Made by a program: the position numbers and the translations under genes. A stretch of DNA of 58,946 nt from Chlamydiota bacterium (GTDB taxonomy: Bacteria > Chlamydiota > Chlamydiia > Chlamydiales > Simkaniaceae). Of this stretch, positions 45,503 to 54,993 are shown in pieces. The stretch covers positions 1 through 58,946 of the forward strand of contig JAJFMH010000081.1 of the NCBI GenBank assembly GCA_021772245.1, written 5' to 3'. Every line of letters begins with the position of its first letter. Position 1 is the stretch's first letter. The notes beneath the pieces are model-generated. The model was not told where the DNA came from. It saw nothing but the letters and a program-made list of their open reading frames with translations, and made no database searches.

Positions 45503-45826
45503 CTAGAAACGTCTTCCTCCGCCACCAAATCCACCACGACCACCGCCGCCTCCGCCACGAGGACCACGATCTGTTTGTGGACGAGCTTCGTTTACTGTAA
45601 GAGTTCGACCTGCAAGTTCAGTGCCATTCAATGCATCGATTGCCGCTTGAGCCTGATCTTCATCACCCATTTCTACAAATCCAAAACCTTTAGATCTGCC
45701 TGTATCTCTATCCATAATGATAACTGCTGATACAACTTCACCGTGAGCTTCAAATGCTTCTTTGAGTTCTTCTTTATTTAAATCATGAGAAATATTTCCC
45801 ACATATAATTTTTTGTTACTGGCCAC
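45503..45826 (-). CDS. RRM RNA-binding protein with Gly-rich tail
   Basis: This 107-aa cytoplasmic protein has one RNA recognition motif: RNP2 KLYVGNI near residue 6 and RNP1 KGFGFVEM near residue 46, followed by a Gly/Arg-rich tail (GPRGGGGGGRGGFGGGG) as in cyanobacterial and chlamydial RNA-binding proteins. It probably chaperones RNA folding, in particular in cold or stress. The start is GTG with AGGAGAG about eight bases upstream. It ends just before the terminator. Confidence 0.93.
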   Translation of the reverse strand: MASNKKLYVGNISHDLNKEELKEAFEAHGEVVSAVIIMDRDTGRSKGFGFVEMGDEDQAQAAIDALNGTELAGRTLTVNEARPQTDRGPRGGGGGGRGGFGGGGRRF

Positions 45827-46055
45827 TGGGCTCTCCTAAAACTGCGGCGCTTTTATAAAAATAAAAGTGCACTGAATATTCTAATTTTCTACGTAGGAAA
45901 AAAACTTTGAAGTAATATTTCACTACCGCAGTAATTATACGCGTATATATGTGATTTAAGCTAGAAAAATGTATCTTTATTTATGCTTAGCTTTAATACA
46001 AGCTATCCTGCTTCATGAAAATTTGCTAGATTACTTGAAAACAACCGTCATTTTT

Positions 46056-46412
46056 CGCCCTTTCAACCTCAAAGTGCACAAAAAAATTAAAATAAAAAAT
46101 AGTCAGAGATAGCTAAATCCTCTACGGTGATTCTTTAAGGAAAAACACACCAAATGCTTGAGTCAGGGTTTTCCTTTGCAAAACCAAATCATTCATGGGA
46201 AAGAGGCCTAAATGAGCATACAAATGGACTGATAAGGCAGTATTTTCCTAAAGGTAAAAAATTTAGCGAGATAACAGATTAGGAACTTCAAATAGAAGGA
46301 TCTTCTTAACAATAGCCCCCGAAAAGTGTTAGAACATAGGACCCAGTTAGAGGTATTTGGCAATTTTTCAAAAAAAAGTCTTATATTCGTCCACTTTAGA
46401 GTTGAAACGGCG
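46056..46412. mobile_element. internally deleted IS30 copy (357 bp)
   Basis: Left terminal repeat (46056-46079) and right terminal repeat (46389-46412) match the IS30 end at 58807 and its expected partner. The 5' leader is intact up to about 46155, then the sequence jumps directly to the last part of the transposase ([22 protein letters not shown], stop TAG at about 46279). Nearly all of the transposase gene is missing, so it is non-autonomous and could be mobilised only by an intact copy. Target-site duplications are not evident. Confidence 0.85.
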
Positions 46413-46452
46413 ATCCTAAGTTTAGTTATGTGACTTACAAGCTAAGAAATAT
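46413..46452. other. short spacer next to the deleted IS30 copy
   Basis: No gene and no recognisable signal. It separates the element from the end of the following minus-strand gene. Confidence 0.3.
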
Positions 46453-47211
46453 TTAACCATTCCAACGAACCTCGGTATCACCAACTCCATCCCATGCTTT
46501 TTCAATATATCTAGCTCGTAAAGTACCATCACGACCTGATCCAAGGATTTTTGCTGCATCACAAATTCTTACTAAAGCATCTTGTGCAAGTTCACTGGAC
46601 TTAAGACCTTTATAATGATCAAAAATACCTTGCCCAACTTTTTTACATTTTTTTTCTGTCTCACCTTGGTCTATCAAGAAAGAAGTTTCAATATTGTATA
46701 ACCAAGTTGCATCAGGAACAACTGGATGCAAGTCAAACAGAGCTCGATTCAAAAAGTTTTCGTAGGTCATTACAAATATTCTACCATCTTTAGAAGGACC
46801 AAATACTTTTATCGTTTCAGAACCACTGAATTCGGTAGCTTGCGTATAATAGATATATTCCTTTGATTGCACTTTTCTAGTGCCAAGAAGAATTACATCT
46901 GCACAATCTGAAGTAGCTTTAGTAGTGTTAGGTTTCCAGCCAAACACGGAATAGCCATCTACTTTATCTCTTAACTCAAAAGGTTCACCAGTATAAAAAT
47001 TAGGCCCCATTCTACCAACAGCAACAAGAGGACCATTCTCTTGAAGCGAGTTTTCTAATTTTTCGAAAGTAGAATAGGGATAAGGAGGAACTCTATAATA
47101 AGTATCTGCATATACAGCTTCTGGTTTTTGAAAAAAAAGAAGTGAGTTTTCAGGGTTAATCGCCATACAAATACCAAAATTAAATAATAAATAAATCATT
47201 TTATCGAACAA
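46453..47211 (-). CDS. unknown protein, faintly peptidase-like (252 aa)
   Basis: I do not recognise this gene securely. The pattern LQENGPLVAVGRMGPNFYTG, VDGYSVFGW and SDCADVILLGTRKV resembles the C-terminal half of cysteine-peptidase-like proteins, but a clear catalytic His is missing and the supposed Cys sits where His is usual. The C-terminal third is helical, ending with GDTEVRWNG. A hydrophobic N-terminus (about 5-17) may be a weak signal. If related to peptidases it may be inactive. The gene has an AT-rich 330-base leader. Confidence 0.5.
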   Translation of the reverse strand: MFDKMIYLLFNFGICMAINPENSLLFFQKPEAVYADTYYRVPPYPYSTFEKLENSLQENGPLVAVGRMGPNFYTGEPFELRDKVDGYSVFGWKPNTTKATSDCADVILLGTRKVQSKEYIYYTQATEFSGSETIKVFGPSKDGRIFVMTYENFLNRALFDLHPVVPDATWLYNIETSFLIDQGETEKKCKKVGQGIFDHYKGLKSSELAQDALVRICDAAKILGSGRDGTLRARYIEKAWDGVGDTEVRWNG

Positions 47212-47541
47212 TTTTCTTTCATACCAGATTTTTTTCTTCTAGATTTGTAATATCTATAAAAAAATCTTGTATAAACAGAAACCAACCTCTCCTTCTGTCT
47301 AATTAGTTAATTAAAATTGAAGTATTTATTTTCTATAATGATTTTTCATATAATACTATTTAATTCTAGCTCTAAATGAATCAAATATGTCATTCTAGTT
47401 GCCAGCTTATGGTCTGTAGTTTGCAGATCACGAAAAATTTAGCCATTTCCTTCTGCCATCTCTTAAGATTTCAGAATGATACAAAATTTTTAAATCTAAG
47501 AGATAAGCTACCCTACCTTAAAGCTAAACAACGGTTATTAC
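47212..47541. other. gene-free AT-rich stretch
   Basis: About 330 bases without a supported gene. It lies between divergent genes, so promoters for both are expected, but no strong -35/-10 pair stands out. Confidence 0.4.
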
Positions 47542-48768
47542 ATGACATTTGATGATTTACCACTCAATCCCTTAATTCTTAAGGCGATTGCAGCGGCTGG
47601 ATATAAAACACCTTCCAAAATTCAAGAAAAAGCAATTCCTGCGGTAATTGAAGGATCTGACATAAGAGCATCAGCTCAAACAGGTACAGGAAAAACAGCG
47701 GCATTTCTATTACCAGCGCTCAATAGACTTGCGGAGCCAAGCAAGAAAAAAGGTCGAGGACCAAGACTACTTATCTTAGCCCCTACTCGTGAACTTGCTA
47801 TGCAAATTACTACGCAAGCCCAAAAATACAGTAAATATTTAGAGCGTGTTACATCTGTTTGTATTAGTGGTGGAGTGCCATATCCCCCACAACTTCGTCA
47901 GTTATCTCGTCCACATGACATTTTAATAGCAACTCCTGGAAGACTTATCGATTTCATCGAAAGAGGTAAAATTGATTTTTCTAGATTAGAGATGATTGTA
48001 CTTGATGAAGCAGATCGGATGCTTGATATGGGATTTGTAGAACCTGTGGAACAAATCGTTGCAAAGACGCCTAAAGATAGACAGACCCTCCTTTTTTCAG
48101 CAACAATGGAAGGTGCTGTTCTAAAACTATCTGAAAGATTACTCAATGACCCAAAAGATATTATTGTCCACGCTGTAAAAGAGAAACACGACAATATCAA
48201 ACAAATCATTCACTTTGCTGATGATATGCGTCATAAAAACAAACTTCTCAATCATATTTTGGAAAACACTGACATTGAGCATGCAATTGTATTTACCGCA
48301 ACAAAGAGACATGCGGATCAACTTGTAGATGAACTGCGTGACCAAGACATCAAAGCAAGCGCTTTGCATGGTGACTTGAATCAAAGACAACGAACTAGAA
48401 CGATTACCCAGTTCAAAGCAGGTAGAGTTAAAATACTTGTAGCAACGGATATTGCAGCTCGAGGCATCGATGTACAATCAATTACACATGTAATTAACTT
48501 TGACCTTCCTCACTGCGTTGAGGATTATGTGCACCGAATCGGAAGAACAGGTAGAGCTGGAGCCAAAGGTACTGCTATTTCCTTTGCAGCAAGACGTGAC
48601 CAAGTCTTAGTGAAAAAAATTGAAAAGTTCACAGGCCACAATATTGAAATCACTGAGATTACAGGATTAGAGCCTCGAGCTAAAAGCAAAGCTCCTAGGC
48701 CTAATAATAAACGAAGACGTTTTAAACCAAATGCAAATCGAGGATTTAGACCAAGATCTAAAAAATAA
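47542..48768 (+). CDS. DEAD-box RNA helicase (RhlE-like)
   Basis: This is an ATP-dependent RNA helicase in the cytoplasm, used in ribosome assembly or RNA decay. The Q-motif region lies near residue 20 (TPSKIQEKAIP), followed by Walker A AQTGTGKT near 50, PTRELA, the DEAD box VLDEADRMLD near 155, SAT, and in the second domain ARGIDVQ and HRIGRTGR. The 408 aa end in a basic tail (KAPRPNNKRRRFKPN), typical of RhlE-like proteins. The exact subfamily is not certain, so no symbol is given. Downstream is a hairpin that may terminate it. Confidence 0.95.
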   Translation: MTFDDLPLNPLILKAIAAAGYKTPSKIQEKAIPAVIEGSDIRASAQTGTGKTAAFLLPALNRLAEPSKKKGRGPRLLILAPTRELAMQITTQAQKYSKYLERVTSVCISGGVPYPPQLRQLSRPHDILIATPGRLIDFIERGKIDFSRLEMIVLDEADRMLDMGFVEPVEQIVAKTPKDRQTLLFSATMEGAVLKLSERLLNDPKDIIVHAVKEKHDNIKQIIHFADDMRHKNKLLNHILENTDIEHAIVFTATKRHADQLVDELRDQDIKASALHGDLNQRQRTRTITQFKAGRVKILVATDIAARGIDVQSITHVINFDLPHCVEDYVHRIGRTGRAGAKGTAISFAARRDQVLVKKIEKFTGHNIEITEITGLEPRAKSKAPRPNNKRRRFKPNANRGFRPRSKK

Positions 48769-48785
48769 GCTTCTTCTAACATCAA

Positions 48786-48814
48786 TTAATACGGCCATCT
48801 TCTGGCCGTATTAA
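48786..48814. terminator. hairpin between convergent genes
   Basis: A 12-base perfect stem (48786-48797 with 48803-48814) encloses a TCTTC loop. It lies in the 62-base gap between the helicase (plus) and the ATPase (minus), so it may terminate both. A run of T is short, which lowers confidence. Confidence 0.6.
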
Positions 48815-48830
48815 TAATCCAATTGGATAG

Positions 48831-49973
48831 TTAAATCTGAAAACAAAGTCTCAACCAATACGCGAAAAGTGGATCATCGAATACAACTTTTCCTTTGGTT
48901 GTCCCTTCTTCATCTAAAATTCCTTTTGTCTTAAGAGCTTTTAGAGACGAGTGAAGAGCTGGAGCGCTTGCTATTTCATACTTCAGGAGAAATTCCTTAT
49001 TGAATAAAGAATTCCTTTCATTTGCAGCGAGTCTTAAAACTCTTCTTTGAGGTAATGTTAACGAATTAAGCAGTGTTTGATAAGCGTAGGCATTCTGCCT
49101 TGAAACCGTTTCTAGCACTTCTTCTACATCTGTCGTACTAATTTTGACTCTTGCTTGCGCTACTAAATGGAAACAAACCATCTGCACGTAATTCGGCGTA
49201 TCTTGAACAAGGCCTCTTAGATGATCAATCGACTCTTTAGTGCATTGAATACCGACCAAATTAAATCTCTTCATTACCCAGTCAGTAAACTCGGCTCCAA
49301 AGACAGGAAATTCAATAATTTGACATGAACGATATAAAGGTCTTGTGGGATCATTTAACATTTCTGAAATAAGACTCTTTCTTGATCCTGTAAATAAAAA
49401 AGACACATTAGCAAGTCTTTGTAGATGCGTTCTTAGAGTTGCTTCAAGCCATCCTTTATCATCTATTTCCGATATCTTCTGAAATTCATCAATCACAATA
49501 ACTACCTTACTTCCAAGTAAAGATAGCCCCTCCAATAAGTCTTGAATTGCATTTTTGACATCTTCCTCTTGTAATTGTCCCAGAGTAACGCCAAGGCTTG
49601 AACTTCCTGTCATGGGATCAAAATCTGCCGAAAATTTTGGAATCCTTCTTGAAACTCCATTCCACCATGATTTTAGTGCATTCTTAAATGGTCTTCTAGA
49701 GCGAACAGAACGAAGTAATTGATGCAGAAAATCTCTATGTGATGTGATGTTAAAGACGTCTACAATAATGCAATCATAGTTTTCGTTTTCTAATATCTTT
49801 AATAGATTCAGTGCAAAAGAAGTTTTTCCAAACCTTCTTGGTCCCATCAAGACAACATGAATCTGATTTTCTAAAAATTGCTTTACGCTTGATGAAAGAC
49901 CAGGTCTTGGAAGATAGTAATCTTCCTCTACTGGATCACCGAATTTAAATGGGTTTGTCGCTAATTTCTTCAT
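48831..49973 (-). CDS. AAA-type ATPase of the archaeal-ATPase-like family
   Basis: The 380-aa protein has an N-terminal P-loop (MGPRRFGKTSFALN, about residue 45) and Walker B with VVIVIDEFQKI near residue 165, then a sensor region with FTGSRKSLI, and a helical C-terminal winged-helix-like end. Such ATPases often occur beside mobile or stress genes, with poorly known roles. No partner gene is adjacent. The leader is a palindrome that appears again 160 bases further upstream. Confidence 0.8.
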   Translation of the reverse strand: MKKLATNPFKFGDPVEEDYYLPRPGLSSSVKQFLENQIHVVLMGPRRFGKTSFALNLLKILENENYDCIIVDVFNITSHRDFLHQLLRSVRSRRPFKNALKSWWNGVSRRIPKFSADFDPMTGSSSLGVTLGQLQEEDVKNAIQDLLEGLSLLGSKVVIVIDEFQKISEIDDKGWLEATLRTHLQRLANVSFLFTGSRKSLISEMLNDPTRPLYRSCQIIEFPVFGAEFTDWVMKRFNLVGIQCTKESIDHLRGLVQDTPNYVQMVCFHLVAQARVKISTTDVEEVLETVSRQNAYAYQTLLNSLTLPQRRVLRLAANERNSLFNKEFLLKYEIASAPALHSSLKALKTKGILDEEGTTKGKVVFDDPLFAYWLRLCFQI

Positions 49974-49974
49974 A

Positions 49975-50012
49975 TGCCAATTTTTAACAAATTACTTAAA
50001 AATTGACAAGTG
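49975..50012. repeat. imperfect copy of a 38-base palindromic repeat, beside the ATPase start
   Basis: The sequence TGCCAATTTTTAACAAATTA and its continuation to 50012 match the perfect palindrome at 50136-50175, with a small change in one arm (TTGACA instead of TTGGCA). It lies directly at the ATPase start codon and may be part of its leader hairpin. Confidence 0.6.
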
Positions 50013-50135
50013 AAAATATTGAATTTACTCCATACTCTGAAATTTTCTTCAAATAAAATTTTTGCACTTAAAAGCATCTATAGCCATTTTTCTGAACATA
50101 GAGACCATAAATAAAATTATTATTCTACTTTTCTT

Positions 50136-50175
50136 ACATGCCAATTTTTAACAAATTACTTAAAAATTGGCATGT
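50136..50175. repeat. perfect palindromic repeat with 16-base arms
   Basis: Arms 50136-50151 and 50160-50175 are fully complementary, separated by an 8-base loop (CAAATTAC). A similar copy is 160 bases away beside the ATPase gene. Palindromes duplicated this way suggest a recombination or regulatory site, but it is unproven. Confidence 0.7.
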
Positions 50176-50699
50176 GAAGAAGACGGCTTGCAATTCATCC
50201 AATAAAAAACTATCTTCACATTGCGCATTAAGAAGGTGACTCTCATACACAAGCAGCGTTTCGTCGAATAAACATGCTAGGCCAGATTTACTTTCAAGAA
50301 TTCGTATTCTTGCATTTTGTCCTGGAAAATTTATAGATGAAAACAACTTTTCGGGTGCTCAAATCCGAAACATTGTAAAAAATGAAGATACAATCATTAC
50401 GAGATACGCATCAGGAGCAAATAAAATAGGGACTGACCCAAAAGTAGTATCGTGGTAAACCACCACGAGAATCAACGCCCTCACAATCACCTATCAGCGG
50501 ATTTTCAGCGCTCTGCAAGAGGATACGTAAACCAGTTTCTTCAAACAGGAAATATTTACTAAGCTACATATTCTTATAATTAGTGGCTGCCTATATTTTA
50601 AACAACAATCACTTCTTTCCTATAAGTCTGCTTTTAATAGAAATTAAAAAGCTAATAGTGTAATCTTTGCTGGCATCTTGAAAACAGTTATATGGTTTG

Positions 50700-51809
50700 A
50701 TGCTTAGATCGATTACAAAACATCTCCTTTTCATTTTTTTATCGACTAGCCTATTTGCTAAAGATGGCATCGAGTATTTCAAATATGAAAATGCCACTTC
50801 ATCTTCTCTTCGCATTTTCGGAGGTGCAATCTCAGCACATGTGATTCAAATAGATCCAAAAAAAATTGAAATTAAAGCTGTTAAAGCAAATGACAATGGC
50901 ATTGGAAGAGAAACGGTTCTCTCTCTTGCGAATAGACATGGAGCTATCGCTGCCATAAATGGTAGCTTCTTTGGATCGGATGAAATCCCTTCAGGAATTC
51001 TTAAAATCAACGATTGGTATACTCTATCATCCAAACCGAGGGGTTGTATTGGTTGGTCAAGAAATAATACCTCCTTTCAATTTGATCGCCTAAGCGCCTT
51101 TTTAGAATGCGAATATCCTGGTGGCTCGTTTTTAGTAGATGGACTTAACCGAAAAAGAAAGACAGGTGAAACTATCCTATTTACTCCACCATTCCATCGA
51201 TCAACCCTTACTGATCTTGATGGTGAAGAACTGATTATAAAAAAAACAGCAATCAAAGAAATCAGAAAAAATAAAGGTAGTTCCTTTATCCCTCAAAAAG
51301 GACATGTTCTTTCAATCCATAATAAACACTCTCATTTTGGTCATTTCCAACAAAAAGGAAAAATTCGCTTCAACATGGAGATTTGTCCTCAACTAAATCC
51401 TTCGAACCCATGGCATTCTTGTGATTTTATTGTGGGAGGAACCCCCCTGCTAATCTATGATGGAGAAAAAATCTCTGATTATTCAACAGAAAATGTCAAC
51501 ACTTCCTTTTTACAGACGAAAAGAGCAAGAACTGCCATTGGGCTTCTTCCAAATGGTCATATCCTTTTTGTAACTGTTGATGAAAAAACACTTTGGGGTG
51601 GAATGACTATCTCAGAACTTGCAGATCTTATGCAATCGCTTGGATGCAAATACGCCTTAAATCTCGATGGAGGCAGAAGCTGTAATATGGTTTTTGAAGG
51701 AAACATTATCAATGAACCAATGGGTGAAAAAGACGGGGCTTTTGGACCTACTAGTATTAGGCCTGTGTCCGATGCAATTATTGCAATATCTAAAAAAAAC
51801 TCCTCATAA
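50700..51809 (+). CDS. exported phosphodiester glycosidase (NAGPA-domain) protein
   Basis: NAGPA-type enzymes remove sugar phosphodiester caps. A signal peptide (about 1-21, from the ATG at 50700) is followed by a beta-rich domain: AAINGSFFGSDEIPSG near residue 85, RARTAIGLLPNGHILFVTVD near residue 278, MTISELADLMQSLGCKYALN and LDGGRSCNMVF near residue 322, a typical NAGPA/exopolysaccharide-modifying signature. The protein is 369 aa and probably periplasmic. A TTG just before the ATG also opens the frame. It is convergent with the ABC-F gene. Confidence 0.85.
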   Translation: MLRSITKHLLFIFLSTSLFAKDGIEYFKYENATSSSLRIFGGAISAHVIQIDPKKIEIKAVKANDNGIGRETVLSLANRHGAIAAINGSFFGSDEIPSGILKINDWYTLSSKPRGCIGWSRNNTSFQFDRLSAFLECEYPGGSFLVDGLNRKRKTGETILFTPPFHRSTLTDLDGEELIIKKTAIKEIRKNKGSSFIPQKGHVLSIHNKHSHFGHFQQKGKIRFNMEICPQLNPSNPWHSCDFIVGGTPLLIYDGEKISDYSTENVNTSFLQTKRARTAIGLLPNGHILFVTVDEKTLWGGMTISELADLMQSLGCKYALNLDGGRSCNMVFEGNIINEPMGEKDGAFGPTSIRPVSDAIIAISKKNSS

Positions 51810-51825
51810 TTTTGTAATGAAAATC

Positions 51826-53568
51826 CTATAGCTTTTCCTCAAGCTCTGCCCATTTTTCAAAAAGAGTGTCGATCTCTGCCTTGATTTTTTCTATTTTTTT
51901 ACAAACCTTTTGTAGATCTACAAGATCCTGTGATTCTAAACTCTTCTCAAGAAGCTGCAATTCTTTTTCTTTTTGTTCTAATTTTTTCTCAATGCGTGAT
52001 CGCTCTTTTCTCTCTTCGCGATTTCCTGAGTTTTTTTTCTCTTTTACAACAGGTTTTGGGAGATCTGTTTTATGAAGATTTTCAAACTGCGCATACTCTG
52101 CAAAAAACTCACCCCTTCCATCATGTAGGCTTAAAAATTGATTACAAACTTGATCAAGAAGTGATCTATCATGTGAAATTAATATAACAGCTCCAGGAAA
52201 ACCAATTAACCCCTTCTCTAAAATTTCAAGTGTTGGAATATCTAAATCATTGGTAGGTTCATCAAGTAGTAAGATATCTGCCTCTCGAAGCATGAGTCTA
52301 GCAATGGATATTCTAGCTCTTTCTCCTCCAGATAATTTATCAATGGACATACTTAGTAGATCTGGTGAAAACAAAAATCTTTTACAAAATCCATTTACGT
52401 GGATCATCTCTCCTCTATAACGCACGAACTCACCGTCTGGTGAGAGAGCCTCTTTGAGGGTAATTCCAGGAGGAAGTTTTTCTTTTTGTTGATCAAAATA
52501 TACAATTTTTAAATCATCTGCTCTTTTAATCGTCCCCATATCGGGTTCAATTTCTCCTGCAAAAAGACGCATAAGCGTCGTTTTGCCAGATCCATTTGAT
52601 CCCATAAGACCAAGCTTTAAACCAGCTGTAATATTAACATCAAGGCTTGCAAAAAGGGTTTTATCTCCCATTATTTTTTTAAGATTTACACAGGTAAGTA
52701 ATTTGCGAGTTTGCCGATTGCTGCTTGCAAAATCAATTTGAACTGTTTCAGTCTTGTTTCGCTCTTTTAGGTCTTTGTGCTTAGCAAATATCTCATCTGC
52801 CTGATCAATTCTCGACTTTGATTTAGTCGTTCTAGCTTTTGGTGAGGTTTTTAGCCACTCAGATTCTTTTCTTACTTTGGTACTGATTGATTTTTCTTGC
52901 TGGAGTTGCCCTTCAATAAAGCGTTCTTTTTTTTCCTGAAAAAATCGATAACTTCCATCTACTGAAAAGAGGCCTCCTGGATAAACAGGATTTATTTCAA
53001 TAATCTTGCTCGTCACGTTTTCCAAAAAGGATCTGTCATGACTAATTACCAAAAAGGTCTTCAGCTCTCTTTGTAAAAAAGTCTCAAGCCACAGAATTGA
53101 TTCTAAATCTAAATGGTTCGTTGGTTCATCTAATAAAAGCACATCTGGAGCATGTATCATTGCTTTGGCAATAGAAAGTCTTTTCTTCCAACCACCAGAC
53201 AAGTATTTAGCTGACTTTTCTTCTCCACTAAAGCCAATTTTAGTAAGCCACTTATGTACAAGAAGTTCTTTTTCAGCATCTAACTCACTTTCCCTTATAG
53301 ATGCTAAAAGAATATCAAAAGGAGTCTTGTTTTCAAAAACACTCTCTTGGGGCACATACCCTACTCGGAGATCTTTTTTGATAACAACATTGCCACTATC
53401 TGGACTTTCTAACTGACAAAGAATTTTTAGTAGAGTTGATTTGCCCGCACCATTTGGTCCAATAAGACCAATGCGATCTTTTTCAAAGATGCTACATTCT
53501 AAGTCTTTAAAAAGAACTCTTGCTCCATAGGACTTAGTGAGTGATTGTGTGTAGATAAGCTGTGACAT
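51826..53568 (-). CDS. ABC-F family ATPase (Uup-like)
   Basis: This cytoplasmic ATPase acts on the ribosome or DNA intermediates and lacks membrane domains. Two ABC cassettes are present: GPNGAGKST near residue 37, LSGGWKKRLSIAKAM and LLLDEPTNHLD; and the second, GSNGSGKTT near residue 335, LSGGERARISIARLM and LLLDEPTNDLD. A Lys/Glu-rich coiled coil forms the last 70 residues, as in Uup (E. coli). The subfamily is not certain, so no symbol is given. It is a single gene with a modest start signal. Confidence 0.95.
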   Translation of the reverse strand: MSQLIYTQSLTKSYGARVLFKDLECSIFEKDRIGLIGPNGAGKSTLLKILCQLESPDSGNVVIKKDLRVGYVPQESVFENKTPFDILLASIRESELDAEKELLVHKWLTKIGFSGEEKSAKYLSGGWKKRLSIAKAMIHAPDVLLLDEPTNHLDLESILWLETFLQRELKTFLVISHDRSFLENVTSKIIEINPVYPGGLFSVDGSYRFFQEKKERFIEGQLQQEKSISTKVRKESEWLKTSPKARTTKSKSRIDQADEIFAKHKDLKERNKTETVQIDFASSNRQTRKLLTCVNLKKIMGDKTLFASLDVNITAGLKLGLMGSNGSGKTTLMRLFAGEIEPDMGTIKRADDLKIVYFDQQKEKLPPGITLKEALSPDGEFVRYRGEMIHVNGFCKRFLFSPDLLSMSIDKLSGGERARISIARLMLREADILLLDEPTNDLDIPTLEILEKGLIGFPGAVILISHDRSLLDQVCNQFLSLHDGRGEFFAEYAQFENLHKTDLPKPVVKEKKNSGNREERKERSRIEKKLEQKEKELQLLEKSLESQDLVDLQKVCKKIEKIKAEIDTLFEKWAELEEKL

Positions 53569-53692
53569 AGCTACTATTATACCACTTCTACACTAAATAT
53601 TAGAAGAGGAAGAAGCACCTTTCTCAATGTATTGGAGCTTTAATTTACAAAAAAATGATTAATCAGTTTCATCACTAAAAAGAATGAACCAC

Positions 53693-54478
53693 TCAAGCCA
53701 GCTGTACACGCCATCCAGCATGTTTATCACCCGGCAGGTCTACTACTTTTTCTTCTATAACTGCTCTAAGTAAATTGAGCATATTAAACCTTTTTTCAGT
53801 TTTAGGCATATCATCTGGTTTCTCAAGAGTGCTCGGATAGAACGTCATGGACTGCGTCATTGGTCCGATTGTAAAAAATGCATTCCAACAATCAACAAGC
53901 CAAGGATGCTGAATCAAAATTATTGGACATCTTGATACTTCTGGCTCTTTTCCATCCTCTTTATACACACCAAAAGTATTAACAATTATAAATGGAGTTT
54001 TATGAATTCCAGACACTATTGAGATATTTTCTGAAAAAACATGCTCGCGAAGATTATGCTTATCTACGGGAGGATGATTAGTTCGAAGCTGTAGTGGGTG
54101 CAAATTTGCTTTAAAATTTCTACTCCCACCAAAAAGATGTTCGATAAAAGAATCTGGTATGGACGCCTCTATTTTTTTAGTAAATAGGTTTACATATGCT
54201 TCTTTTAGATTTTTCTTTGGAGCATCACTTGCTTGATCTTCGACACCAGTTTCTAAAAAAAACTCTTCAAAGTGACGTCTCCAAAGTGAATTATCATTTG
54301 AAAGTGCATACCATGACCTAGACACTTGAGATGCCCTTGCAAGATCAACTAGTGGTAAATAACTCAAAACACCCAAACACAGTTCTATGGGCAATTCGAA
54401 ATCCCCCGCTTTGAAAGTTTCTGTTTGAATATTTTCTATATTTGTCTTAACAAAACCTGAGTCAATAGTTGCAGCCAT
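53693..54478 (-). CDS. F-box protein (261 aa), likely host-directed effector
   Basis: The F-box is a eukaryotic motif that recruits Skp1 in SCF ubiquitin ligases. It is seen at about residues 25-72: LPIELCLGVLSYLPLVDLARASQVSRSW and the following LWRRHFEEFF, with the conserved LP, L and W. The rest (about 75-261) has no known substrate domain and may bind a specific host protein. No signal peptide or type III signal can be verified. F-box effectors are known in Protochlamydia and Legionella, so secretion to the host is likely. AGGAGAG precedes the ATG. Confidence 0.85.
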   Translation of the reverse strand: MAATIDSGFVKTNIENIQTETFKAGDFELPIELCLGVLSYLPLVDLARASQVSRSWYALSNDNSLWRRHFEEFFLETGVEDQASDAPKKNLKEAYVNLFTKKIEASIPDSFIEHLFGGSRNFKANLHPLQLRTNHPPVDKHNLREHVFSENISIVSGIHKTPFIIVNTFGVYKEDGKEPEVSRCPIILIQHPWLVDCWNAFFTIGPMTQSMTFYPSTLEKPDDMPKTEKRFNMLNLLRAVIEEKVVDLPGDKHAGWRVQLA

Positions 54479-54993
54479 AACTCTCTCCTAATATTCATTA
54501 AGTTAATTATACTAAAAAAACGCTAAATAAACCAATTTTAATTAATTTTTAAACATAAAAATTAGTTAAAATTTAAAGTTTGTTTTGTCAAAAAAAAGAA
54601 TAATTTGACTTATTTTTATATAACAAAAACTATTTTGTATTAATATATATTGAGCTTGATGAGAATGATGAATACGAGAGTTTAGAGAAATTATTCGGAT
54701 TATACTTCCAAATAAAGTTGATTGAGCTAGTCTTGTAGAAGCAGAGAAGAGCTTTTTTCCCTGTTCATTTAAAACAAAAAATTTACATGCGAGTAAAATA
54801 TGGATTGATCAGTAAGGAATTGATAACTCTTTCTCTCTGAATGTAACTTTGGCTCTATGTTAACCATCTCAAACATTCGCACTATCTTCCGAGGAAAACA
54901 ACATTTTATATCTAAATGCAAGCACTTTATGGTTCACATCGAATTACAAGAAAAGTCTCTTAATTATATAACAAAGAGACTTTTTTAGAAAAA
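54479..54993. other. gene-free AT-rich stretch before the haloperoxidase operon end
   Basis: About 515 bases without a supported gene. It includes the hairpin listed below and otherwise only weakly AT-biased sequence. Confidence 0.4.
54951..54984. terminator. hairpin downstream of the haloperoxidase gene
   Basis: An 11-base perfect stem (54951-54961 with 54974-54984) with a 12-base loop is bordered by T-rich and A-rich tracts. It lies ten bases beyond the end of the minus-strand haloperoxidase gene and likely terminates it. Confidence 0.6.

Larger units (their letters stand above)
49974..50699. other. gene-poor stretch with repeats and possible gene relics
   Basis: About 720 bases. It holds two copies of a palindrome (listed separately). 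Between them and the next gene is a minus-strand frame (50134-50346) that reads FPGQNARIRILESKSGLACL, perhaps an IS relic, and a plus-strand scrap near 50330-50455 reading FSGAQIRNIVKNEDT. A small hairpin (CGTGGT...ACCACG) is at about 50449-50466. None is firmly identified. Confidence 0.4.
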
